Source: Candidatus Dojkabacteria bacterium
GTDB lineage: Bacteria > Patescibacteriota > Dojkabacteria > SC72
Reading direction: 5' to 3'
NCBI GenBank assembly: GCA_012513575.1
Contig: JAAZBX010000015.1
Location: 1 to 36,960 of the forward strand
DNA: 36,960 nucleotides
Positions 28,822 to 36,960 of the stretch are shown piece after piece (the first letter of the stretch is position 1; each line of letters opens with the position of its first letter). The translations under genes were made by a program, and so were the position numbers. The notes beneath the pieces are model-generated. The model had not been told where the DNA came from. It made no database searches and saw only the letters and a list, made by a program, of their open reading frames with translations.

Positions 28822-28877
28822 TTTATTTCAAAACAATTTAAGAAATAGAAAATTACTACAAGGCCAATTACAGATTT

Positions 28878-28907
28878 TTGACAACTTAGTAACTACACAT
28901 GTATCAT
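28878..28907 (+). promoter_or_regulatory. Candidate promoter for the nucleotidyltransferase gene
   Basis: TTGACA (28878-28883) - 18 nt - TATCAT (28902-28907). Confidence 0.5.
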
Positions 28908-28934
28908 TCTTAATTAAGTTTTTAATTATTCGTC

Positions 28935-29426
28935 ATGGTTATTTCCCTAGAAGAGTTTGCCAAGTTAAGAGACAATGAATTAAAAGACAAAAAGATTGTT
29001 TGTACATCAGGTTTTTTTGACCCACTTCATCCTGGTCATGCATCATGTATTTTTGAATCAAAGAAATTTGGAGATATTTTGGTAGTTATAGTCGATGGAG
29101 ATCAACGTGCAGTAACAAAGAAAGGCAAATCATTTATGCCCGAAATGGACAGAGCAAGGATAGTTGATTACATTAAAGGTGTTGATTATGTAGTTATATA
29201 TAACAGTACTATTAGAAATGATTGTGTTGAAGCTGTAGAGGCAATTAGACCAGATGTTTTCACAAAGGGAGGAGATAGAGATGGGAGTAAAAATGTTCCA
29301 GAATTTGAGGTTGTAGAGAAGTATGGGGGCAGGGTAGAGTTTAATGTAGGAGATCCTAAAATGTGGTCAAGTTCAAACTACCTTAAAGAATGGGTTGATT
29401 TTGTAAATAGAAACAAAAGTGATTAG
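28935..29426 (+). CDS. RfaE/HldE-C-like cytidylyl/adenylyltransferase family protein
   Basis: 163 aa; HxGH-type motif 'GFFDPLHPGHASCIFESKKFGDILVVIVDGD', 'DVFTKGGDRD'. Confidence 0.8.
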   Translation: MVISLEEFAKLRDNELKDKKIVCTSGFFDPLHPGHASCIFESKKFGDILVVIVDGDQRAVTKKGKSFMPEMDRARIVDYIKGVDYVVIYNSTIRNDCVEAVEAIRPDVFTKGGDRDGSKNVPEFEVVEKYGGRVEFNVGDPKMWSSSNYLKEWVDFVNRNKSD

Positions 29427-30364
29427 ATACTATTTGTTTTTTTATTGCTTAAGTACAAATATATTGAATTAGCAGCCACAGCTCCTTCTCCAACAGCAGT
29501 AACAACTTGCTTAAAAAAGTTAGAATTTGTTGTACAATCACCGGCCGCCCATATACCCTCAATACTGGTTCTTTGTTCTTTATCCACAACAATATAGTTG
29601 TGTTCATCCACTTGAATATCTAGCTTAATGGGTAGGGTAATATTAGGTTCGCTTCCAATTTCAATAAATACTCCATCTACATCTAGATACTTTGAATCAT
29701 TGTATGGTTTCGAAAGCTTAATTTTCTCAAGTCTTAATTCCCCGATTAAATCTATTATTAAGGTTTGGTAAATAATATGGATATTGCTTCTATTAAGCGC
29801 TTGTTCTGCCCATGTGGGATCTCCCCTAAGTTCTGAGCCACGATAAATTACATATACTTCCTTGGCAACATCTGAGAGCATTGTAGCTGCCATTGTGGCT
29901 GCACTCGAGCCACCGACTACTGCAACTATTTTGTTTTTGTAAAACATAGAATCACATGTGGCACAATAGGAAAGGCCCTTTCCCAGAAAAGAATCTTCTT
30001 TAGGTATAGCTAATTTGTTTCGGTCTGTTCCTGTTGCAAAAAGAACAACCTTTGATAAGTATTCTCCGTTATCATCCGTAAATATTTTGAAAAAATCACC
30101 ATCCCTTTTAATATTTACAACGCTTTTAGGCAGATATTCTGTCCCAACATTTTTTGAATGAGTTAGCATTCTTTGTCCTAATTCAAGCCCTGACACATCT
30201 TCAAGTCCTGGGTAGTTACATACCATATGTGCTTCTGTAATTGTTCCTCCTGGAAGTTTTCCAAATACAATTGTTTTAAGTTTGTATCTACTGGAGTATA
30301 TACTTGCACTTAAACCAGCAGGACCACTTCCAACTATTGCTACATCATAGATTTCTTTATTCAT
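29423..30364 (-). CDS. trxB: Thioredoxin-disulfide reductase
   Basis: 313 aa; GSGPAGLSASIYSSR, redox CATC, GGSSAA, C-terminal GIWAAGDCTT. Confidence 0.9.
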   Translation of the reverse strand: MNKEIYDVAIVGSGPAGLSASIYSSRYKLKTIVFGKLPGGTITEAHMVCNYPGLEDVSGLELGQRMLTHSKNVGTEYLPKSVVNIKRDGDFFKIFTDDNGEYLSKVVLFATGTDRNKLAIPKEDSFLGKGLSYCATCDSMFYKNKIVAVVGGSSAATMAATMLSDVAKEVYVIYRGSELRGDPTWAEQALNRSNIHIIYQTLIIDLIGELRLEKIKLSKPYNDSKYLDVDGVFIEIGSEPNITLPIKLDIQVDEHNYIVVDKEQRTSIEGIWAAGDCTTNSNFFKQVVTAVGEGAVAANSIYLYLSNKKTNSI

Positions 30365-30434
30365 ATCATTGATAGAAGACAGATTAATATCTGTATTTTA
30401 TCATAGATTTGAAATTGAGTATGAAAGGGTTAGA

Positions 30435-30482
30435 AAGGTACCATATGTTTGTAAATGAGCAAAGTGCTCCATATGGTACCTT
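30435..30482. repeat. 13-bp perfect inverted repeat with internal hairpin
   Basis: AAGGTACCATATG (30435-30447) and CATATGGTACCTT (30470-30482), with inner GAGCA-aag-TGCTC. Confidence 0.8.
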
Positions 30483-30490
30483 CTAAAGGT

Positions 30491-30832
30491 CTAATTTGAT
30501 TTCTTTTCAAGATGGAAACAATTTCCTTCCTGAATCCATTCGTAATCCGAACGAGCTCGGAGTGTTGCTGGCTTGTTTCCTAAACAAATTTCTTTGTTAG
30601 GATCCAAAGCTAACTCCAAAGCGGAGCCCCATTCTCCCCATTCTGCCCAACAGGTTGAGCGATTGTTTAAATCGCACCTTTGGGTGGAGTAAGATCCGAT
30701 GAAATCGGGATTGGGTTCAACCACGAAATCAACGTCTAAGGAGTATTGGGGAGCTTGATTGCCTCCGCAAGCAGTAAGGCAAAATACAGACAGAACCATT
30801 ACTGCAATACCAAGTAGAAAAGACTTTTTCAT
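30491..30832 (-). CDS. Small predicted lipoprotein of unknown function
   Basis: 113 aa with lipobox signal MKKSFLLGIAVMVLSVFCLTAC|GG and four further Cys residues. Confidence 0.75.
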   Translation of the reverse strand: MKKSFLLGIAVMVLSVFCLTACGGNQAPQYSLDVDFVVEPNPDFIGSYSTQRCDLNNRSTCWAEWGEWGSALELALDPNKEICLGNKPATLRARSDYEWIQEGNCFHLEKKSN

Positions 30833-31016
30833 TTTTTCTCCATTTTCTTTCCCAAAAGGGAACTAGTTTTATGTTTAATAACAGCAAACAAGCATCTAAA
30901 CATATAAATACCTATGTGCTGTTATCAAACCAAGGAGACAAAATTAGACCTTTTTAATGAGCAGTTAGACTACTATTAATAGCCTATAATATTATACCAT
31001 AAAAACAGGGGATTTA

Positions 31017-31793
31017 TCAATCTAGACAAGCCTCAACACCCCAGTTAAGAGTGTTTGTAAGTATAGTTGGAGAGCCTTTCCTAACTATAACCATATATTC
31101 AAACATAACTGAATTCCCACCATGTACAGTCCTAGCTGACCATCCATCACTCTTATCAATAACAACATTATCTTCGTCATCAACTACCTGACATTCAATA
31201 CAGATAACCATACCATCTTCAAGCAAATCTCCCTTACCTTTCTTTCCAAAAGCTGGTATGTCTGGATACTCGTGTAGTCCCTTTCCTATTCCATGACCTA
31301 CGAAAACACTTAAAACATTATAGCCGTTCTCAAGTGCAACCTTTTCCATTTCATATCCCAAATCTCCAGTCCTATTACCCACAACAGCTTTGGGGAGTGC
31401 ACTCTCTACAGCTTTCCTTCCAGCTAAAAGTAATTTCGTTTTTTGCTCATCTGCCTTACCTACACACCAAGTCCAACAGTGGTCTGTGTACATTTTTTTA
31501 TGTACTATTCCGAAATCTATAGAAACTAAATCACCTTTTTGTAGGGGAATATTCTTTGGAATACCATGTACAGCCACATCATTTACTGAAATACATGTGT
31601 TATACATATACCCATCAACTCGTTTAAAAGATGGATGTACTCTGTACTGTAAGCAAAGCTCCCCAGCATAGTTATCAATTTGCAATGGAGTTACACCTTC
31701 TTTAATCTTTTGACCTAACTTTTGAAGAATATCTACAGAGATATTACATGCCTCTTTAAGCAATTCTTCTTCTTGTGAGTTTCTAATAATCAT
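31017..31793 (-). CDS. map: Methionine aminopeptidase
   Basis: M24 fold: GDLVSIDFG, MYTDHC, VGHGIGKGLHEYP, VICIECQ, MFEYMVIV. Start ATG 31793 or GTG 31817. Confidence 0.93.
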   Translation of the reverse strand: MIIRNSQEEELLKEACNISVDILQKLGQKIKEGVTPLQIDNYAGELCLQYRVHPSFKRVDGYMYNTCISVNDVAVHGIPKNIPLQKGDLVSIDFGIVHKKMYTDHCWTWCVGKADEQKTKLLLAGRKAVESALPKAVVGNRTGDLGYEMEKVALENGYNVLSVFVGHGIGKGLHEYPDIPAFGKKGKGDLLEDGMVICIECQVVDDEDNVVIDKSDGWSARTVHGGNSVMFEYMVIVRKGSPTILTNTLNWGVEACLD

Positions 31794-31809
31794 ATTGCTA
31801 ATTATATTC

Positions 31810-32979
31810 TCAATCACCGATAATATAAAGCTCCTTTGTAGCCCTAGTTACACCAGTATAAAGCCATCTTCTCCAACTATCATCATCCATTCGAGAGAAT
31901 CTTTCTTCAAACAGAATTACTTTCTCTGCTTGACTTCCCTGTGCCTTGTGAACCGTTAATGCATAACCAAAATCAAACAAATTGATTTCTCTAGTAATAC
32001 CCTTTAATGTTTCTTTTTGCCCAAATTGTTCAATTGAAATTGGTAAATGGTATACATCATTTTCTCCATCAAAAAGAATATCTGCTTGATAGTAATCGGA
32101 TATGCCTCTTTGTTTGACTTTTTCAATTGATTCAATACTACCCAACATACCATTAAATATCCCTAGTTGAGTATTATTTCTTAAGCAAATTACTCGATCA
32201 TTGATAGAGGGTTGAAGAGATTCAAATTCTAGAAGTTGCCTAATGCCAGCATTTAATTTAACTCTTGTATTATTATATCCAACCAAAACCAAACAATTTT
32301 GATCGTAACCAGTTAATTTATCGGTTAGAAATTCCATTACTTCATCGTCTTGTCTTGAGAATTTCCTTACTGTTTTACTAAACTCCATTACGGGTATCTC
32401 TCCGTATTTTCTTGCTAATTCTGAAACTACAATAATAGGATTATCCTTCTCTTGTCTATATATTTCCTCAAGTCTTAAAATTGGATTGGTCATGAGATTG
32501 AATTTCCCATCAACTGGAGGAAGTTGACCATGATCACCAACAGCTAAAATGGGTATGTTGAAAGATTGAAGATCTCTCCAAATATCATAAGAGACCATAG
32601 AGGCCTCATCAACAACAATTAAATCATACTTAAAATCATCTAACTCTATCTTCTCCCATCCAATTATTACATCTCTTTCATCTACAATTGCTTTGTATAT
32701 TAATCTATGTATAGTTCCAACGAAATCCGTTGATTTTAATGAAGTAGTTTCCTGAAGTTTCTTCTTTAAGATAAGGGAAGCCTTACCAGTAAAAGAGCAG
32801 TAGGCAATTTTAATTCCTTTGTATTCATTATGAAGATATAAATTTAAGTGACCAAGTAGGGTAGTCTTGCCTGTTCCAGCATAACCACCCAGAGTTAGAT
32901 ATTTAGTTTTTTTATCCTTATACCAGGCCAATATGGCATCTAGAATTTGTTTTTGCTTACTTGAAAGTTCATACTCCAT
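31810..32979 (-). CDS. RecD2/T4 Dda-like superfamily 1 DNA helicase
   Basis: 389 aa; GGYAGTGKTTLLG, VVDEASMVS, VGDHGQLPPV, ALTVHKAQGSQ, YTGVTRATKELYI. Confidence 0.88.
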   Translation of the reverse strand: MEYELSSKQKQILDAILAWYKDKKTKYLTLGGYAGTGKTTLLGHLNLYLHNEYKGIKIAYCSFTGKASLILKKKLQETTSLKSTDFVGTIHRLIYKAIVDERDVIIGWEKIELDDFKYDLIVVDEASMVSYDIWRDLQSFNIPILAVGDHGQLPPVDGKFNLMTNPILRLEEIYRQEKDNPIIVVSELARKYGEIPVMEFSKTVRKFSRQDDEVMEFLTDKLTGYDQNCLVLVGYNNTRVKLNAGIRQLLEFESLQPSINDRVICLRNNTQLGIFNGMLGSIESIEKVKQRGISDYYQADILFDGENDVYHLPISIEQFGQKETLKGITREINLFDFGYALTVHKAQGSQAEKVILFEERFSRMDDDSWRRWLYTGVTRATKELYIIGD

Positions 32980-33038
32980 ATATAGAAGTATACATTAACT
33001 ATTGTTTTCTAACTACTGTATTGATATCCTCAATAGTT

Positions 33039-33791
33039 ATGAACAACAAATTTCTTTTTTTTGATACTGAAACAACTGATGTACAAAGTAAGGATATTAT
33101 CCAATTAGCTTTTGTTACAAGTGACGGGAAACAGTTTAATGAATACTTTAAACCTGAACAAGAGATTACGTTCGGTGCAATGGCTGTACATCATATCACA
33201 CCAGAATTCCTCGAGAACAAGACAACATTTAAAGGTGCAACTGTTAAAGATGAAAATTCATTAACACTTTTTTCTGAACTTTCCCTATCAAAATATTTAG
33301 AAAAATTAGCACAGGAATATATTTGGGTAGCACATAATGCTGAATTTGATCTGGAAGTTCTTAAAAAGAAAGGTGTTGAAGTTCCAAAATATATTTGTAC
33401 CCTTAAAGTCGCAAGAAATATGTTGGGCGAAGATGATGGGAAGAAAGATTTAGAAAGCTATTCATTACAATATCTAAGATATTACCTTGGGTTGTATAAG
33501 AGTGAAACAGAGAATGATGCTGTTATGGCACACGATGCTATGGGTGATGTCTTTGTATTAAAGAATTTGTTTGATTATTTAGTAAAGAATTCGTCCTTAT
33601 CACCTGAGAATATGATGCTTATTTCCAAAGAGCCTCAATTTATGAGAAACGTTCCATTTGGGAAGTATGCAGGTTATACTCTTGAGGAGTTAGTGAAAAT
33701 TGATAGAGAATATTTAGAATGGCTCAAAGAGAATGCAAGTGACAAGAAAGATTTGGTGTGGAATATTGAAAGAGTTCTTACAAATAATTAA
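33039..33791 (+). CDS. DEDDh 3'-5' exonuclease (DnaQ-like) with C-terminal DUF3820-like domain
   Basis: FFDTETTD, VAHNAEFD, AHDAMGDV; C-terminus 'NVPFGKYAGYTLEELVKIDREYLEWL'. The track start at 32961 is an extension; ATG at 33039 preferred. Confidence 0.87.
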   Translation: MNNKFLFFDTETTDVQSKDIIQLAFVTSDGKQFNEYFKPEQEITFGAMAVHHITPEFLENKTTFKGATVKDENSLTLFSELSLSKYLEKLAQEYIWVAHNAEFDLEVLKKKGVEVPKYICTLKVARNMLGEDDGKKDLESYSLQYLRYYLGLYKSETENDAVMAHDAMGDVFVLKNLFDYLVKNSSLSPENMMLISKEPQFMRNVPFGKYAGYTLEELVKIDREYLEWLKENASDKKDLVWNIERVLTNN

Positions 33792-33828
33792 TAATTGACA
33801 CCCTATCAGTTTTAATTTACGATGTATT

Positions 33829-34908
33829 ATGAAAAATTTGCGTAGGAGGAAAGGCATAGTAATTATTTCTTTGTTTTTTTTCATATTGCTAATCTCGATA
33901 ACGCTTTTCTTCTTTAAAGATTCAATTTCCAATGGTATTAAATATGGAAGATGGTTTACATTGGACACCTATGAAGATTTGTTGGGAGATTGTGATTGGG
34001 AAAGACATGGGAAAGAATTGAAAGTTAAGTGTAATGCACTAATCCCAGCAGCAACTGATACAGAGAAGGATATAGAGAATAAGCGGTATAATTTTCGCAT
34101 TATTTCGAAAATTGACAACGAGAAGCAACTAAGGATTTTCTCTCTTTCTGAAAAAGGTTCTAATGTAAAATGGGACGGAGTTAATGAATGGTTCGAAGCA
34201 AGAGGGAAGATGTTCCCTATAAAATTCAGCCTTGCATACAGTAGCACTGATTACTTAAATTTCAAATATTCTGGGTTGGAGATTAGAAATGCAACCCCTA
34301 CGGAACTGTATGAGGAATTTTACAAAAATATAAATCTTAAAAAAAGTTTGATTTCCTTAACCTCAAAATATTTTTCTATAGAGGAGTACAATAACTATGT
34401 ATTTGCGGAAGAGAATACATTCGGAATTAAACAGATAGGACATATATATTTCATGGATGGGACGTTGATTGATAAATATGCAGAAGAAAATACGCTCTAT
34501 CTAACTTTCGACACCAGAATTAATGATAAAAATATTAAGATTAAAACTCACACCAAATCATTAATGCTATTCGATAGCAACGATTTTGAATCAATTCCCA
34601 AAAGGATCTCACCAAATGATATTGACTCACTTATAATAGGTGATCATTATCAATTTAGGTTCTTCTATATTAATGAAAAATTGGAGAATCTACTTGAAGA
34701 AATTAGGATGTACTGTATAAGCAGGAATATTCACATTACATCACAGGCCCTTTGTGACAACAAGAGTGAGATTTTAGATTCCAAATTTAATGCAACAAAT
34801 AAAGACATAATAATTGAGGAGATATTGAGAGATCCTTTAGAAAATTTTGTTGAATTGAATGATACTATTTTATTTATCTTAAATCATATCCATGAGTTTT
34901 CGAAGTGA
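33829..34908 (+). CDS. Hypothetical membrane-anchored protein
   Basis: 359 aa, basic N-terminus plus one TM helix; overlaps the next gene by 17 nt. Confidence 0.75.
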   Translation: MKNLRRRKGIVIISLFFFILLISITLFFFKDSISNGIKYGRWFTLDTYEDLLGDCDWERHGKELKVKCNALIPAATDTEKDIENKRYNFRIISKIDNEKQLRIFSLSEKGSNVKWDGVNEWFEARGKMFPIKFSLAYSSTDYLNFKYSGLEIRNATPTELYEEFYKNINLKKSLISLTSKYFSIEEYNNYVFAEENTFGIKQIGHIYFMDGTLIDKYAEENTLYLTFDTRINDKNIKIKTHTKSLMLFDSNDFESIPKRISPNDIDSLIIGDHYQFRFFYINEKLENLLEEIRMYCISRNIHITSQALCDNKSEILDSKFNATNKDIIIEEILRDPLENFVELNDTILFILNHIHEFSK

Positions 34909-36960
34909 ATCATACTTAAAAACTGTCCTCGGGGTATTCTCATTTGCATTCCTTTTTGCATTTATATTTGGGGGGATGGATGAAGGAGCTCTCTCTTATT
35001 ACTGTCAATCAGGGCAATTGTGCTATGATACTGGATCACCGATAGAGTTCTCTGTCCCCGTGTATACATGTAGTAGTGGAGTATGTAGTGTTACGAGAAC
35101 AGAGTATTTCAATTGTATGTTCTCCCCACCTAGTACATGTACTCAAAGCCCAACCTCAACTCCTGGATATGAGAGTTACAATGCTTGCATGGGTGATCGA
35201 GACTTTCATGAATCAGTGTGCCAAGCAAGATATCCTTGTCTTTCAGGAAGATGCAGAGGAGGAACTTCTCGTACATGCGGAGACGAGTTTGATTGTGATT
35301 GTTCATCCTCCACAACACCGTACTATACCTGCGGAGCAGGTTCCGCATATAGTGGGATATGCTGTGTTGATGGTAGCGATCCTGGTTATTGCCTACCAGG
35401 ATCATGTGTAGACTGTACTAAAACATGCAATACGGGTGAAAGGCTAGAAGCTACAATATGTACTCCAAGAAGTGCATCATGCAACAAAATAAATGACTGC
35501 ACGGGAGCAGTTTGTGGGACAGTAACATTCAGTTGCTATCCTATTGGAACGTGCCAAGATTGTACTCCTACAGCTCCCACAAATTACCATGACCCACTTC
35601 CAGGAGAAAACCCAATATACAATACAAGTACCTGTATTACTTCAAGCACTTGCAATAAATCAACAACATGTGGGGTAACTCCTTGCGGATCCCCTTCAAC
35701 GGTTACAAAAACCTTTTATCTAAATGAACCAAACACAAAACCCTCCCCTCCAGAAAACCTAATTATTGATGTAGATGGGTGGAAAAGTCCTGCACTCTCA
35801 ACAGTGGCTTCTTCCCCAACCTTAATCAAGTATCCATACCCATCATCAAGTACAAGCACATCAATAAAGGAGGTTACTTCTGCACCTTCTGGGTCGGGAG
35901 CATATGGGTGGGAATTGTATATAGGTTCAACATTAATCACTCCAAGAAAGGTGTTCAATACTACTCCTCCATTCAATGTGTACGGCTCATTTCCCTCCAT
36001 CTCTTGGCTTACTCAAGGATACAGTGGGACATATAGAGCTCAATACTATACTAGAGATTTTTGTGACGGAGACGAATTAAGATCCGATCCTCTAATGGGC
36101 TATTTCAAAGTAAATACGCTTCCTGTCTCAATGGCAACGATTACTGGAAGTGGTGGAGAACCCCAAGGATGCTCTCCCGAAGCGAAATTTACAGGTAGAG
36201 AAGCAAACAGGACTCTTTCAATTACAGTTTCCGGTACGGATATTGATAATATAAATAGCATAAATGGTGTAATACTATGGCTTGTGAAGGATGGGAATAA
36301 TATTTCGAGTGAAATTCTAGCACGCACATATGTAGGACCCTCAGATGCATTTGTTAATCCAAATAAATTTGGTCTTTTTATCAACACAGGGGGTACTGTG
36401 TATATGACTATGAATTCAGGAGCTACCTTTATTGGATGGGGTAGAAACGGTCTTGATGGAGGAAATATAGTTCACCCAGTTCTGGATGGAGATAGGAATG
36501 TCATAATCAGTAATGTTCAACTTGTAAGTCATGGATTCAATTTAGCTACTGGAAAATATGAATTTATTATAACATTGGAATTCCCTGACAATTCTCCTTT
36601 ATCTGGTCATTACACCCTATACACAGCGCTAACCGATACACTTAGTTATGTTTCAATCCCAGCAGGCATGTCATTAGATCAAAGAAACGTAACTTCATCT
36701 GGAAGAGATTGGAATTTTGATTTCGTAAATCCTACTATTGGAGCAATCAACACTAATGTAGAAAATGCTCAACAGCGTCTAATAGATGTTAATTTTACAA
36801 GTAATGATAATCAGGGAGTTATAAAAGATACTGTCCTAAATATATACGTTTCTTCTTCTCCAAAAGAAGTACTGTTAATAAATCCCATCCCAACAAACGG
36901 AGGTCTCTCGCAAGAACCCTCTTCCTCTCCGATATCTCCGCAGCCAGGCTTAATTTCACC
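34892..36960 (+). CDS. Large secreted/membrane-anchored Cys-rich surface protein, partial (runs off right edge)
   Basis: Open frame from ATG 34892 (MSFRSESYLKTVLGVFSFAFLFAFIFGGMDEG...) to the window end with no stop in my translation (about 689 codons). About 31 Cys in the first 300 residues, then Cys-poor beta-rich sequence and a Ser/Pro-rich stretch. Missing from the ORF track because it has no stop. Confidence 0.85.
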   Translation, partial: MSFRSESYLKTVLGVFSFAFLFAFIFGGMDEGALSYYCQSGQLCYDTGSPIEFSVPVYTCSSGVCSVTRTEYFNCMFSPPSTCTQSPTSTPGYESYNACMGDRDFHESVCQARYPCLSGRCRGGTSRTCGDEFDCDCSSSTTPYYTCGAGSAYSGICCVDGSDPGYCLPGSCVDCTKTCNTGERLEATICTPRSASCNKINDCTGAVCGTVTFSCYPIGTCQDCTPTAPTNYHDPLPGENPIYNTSTCITSSTCNKSTTCGVTPCGSPSTVTKTFYLNEPNTKPSPPENLIIDVDGWKSPALSTVASSPTLIKYPYPSSSTSTSIKEVTSAPSGSGAYGWELYIGSTLITPRKVFNTTPPFNVYGSFPSISWLTQGYSGTYRAQYYTRDFCDGDELRSDPLMGYFKVNTLPVSMATITGSGGEPQGCSPEAKFTGREANRTLSITVSGTDIDNINSINGVILWLVKDGNNISSEILARTYVGPSDAFVNPNKFGLFINTGGTVYMTMNSGATFIGWGRNGLDGGNIVHPVLDGDRNVIISNVQLVSHGFNLATGKYEFIITLEFPDNSPLSGHYTLYTALTDTLSYVSIPAGMSLDQRNVTSSGRDWNFDFVNPTIGAINTNVENAQQRLIDVNFTSNDNQGVIKDTVLNIYVSSSPKEVLLINPIPTNGGLSQEPSSSPISPQPGLIS

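Noticed and set aside
35076-36387. Track ORFs 35076-35411 (+), 35130-35405 (-), 35716-36000 (-), 35779-36036 (+), 36100-36387 (-)
   Set aside because: All lie in alternative frames of the continuous 34892-36960 Cys-rich frame, which better explains the region.
1-36960. CRISPR arrays, insertion sequences, prophage or defence systems
   Set aside because: No regularly spaced direct repeats, transposase/integrase motifs or phage genes recognised; gene content is mostly chromosomal core.
1-36960. Alternative genetic code (TGA as Gly, as in Gracilibacteria/Absconditabacteria)
   Set aside because: TGA terminates conserved genes at expected ends (for example mutL at 15907-15909), consistent with the standard bacterial code.

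Overview
This is an AT-rich, very gene-dense bacterial chromosomal segment. Genes are tightly packed, with many ATGA/TAATG-type overlaps, and stop codons follow the standard code (TGA is used as a stop). The gene set and reduced, divergent housekeeping proteins suggest a Candidate Phyla Radiation / Patescibacteria-like genome (inference only). No CRISPR array, transposon or prophage is visible. DNA replication and repair genes dominate: dnaE, uvrC, uvrB, mutL, a 1555-aa RecJ-like DHH protein, lexA, a RecD/Dda-like helicase and a DEDDh exonuclease. There is also an anaerobic class III ribonucleotide reductase operon (nrdR-nrdD-nrdG), trxB, map, nadK, a DegT/FemAB pair, two tRNAs (Gln-TTG, Pro-TGG) and several envelope or secreted proteins. 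Strongest items for a second look: (1) NrdD ends before its glycyl-radical domain, which is encoded by an unlisted 44-aa ORF immediately downstream, in the same frame past one TAA and overlapping the nrdG start; (2) the giant RecJ-like gene follows a strong promoter and a leader ending in a terminator-like hairpin; (3) an H-type-pseudoknot-capable element lies between nrdR and a nucleotidyltransferase gene; (4) four proteins have apparently lost hallmark residues (transglutaminase-fold, cupin PGI-like, CaCA exchanger, UvrC Cys cluster); (5) a Cys-rich secreted ORF runs off the right edge and is absent from the ORF track.
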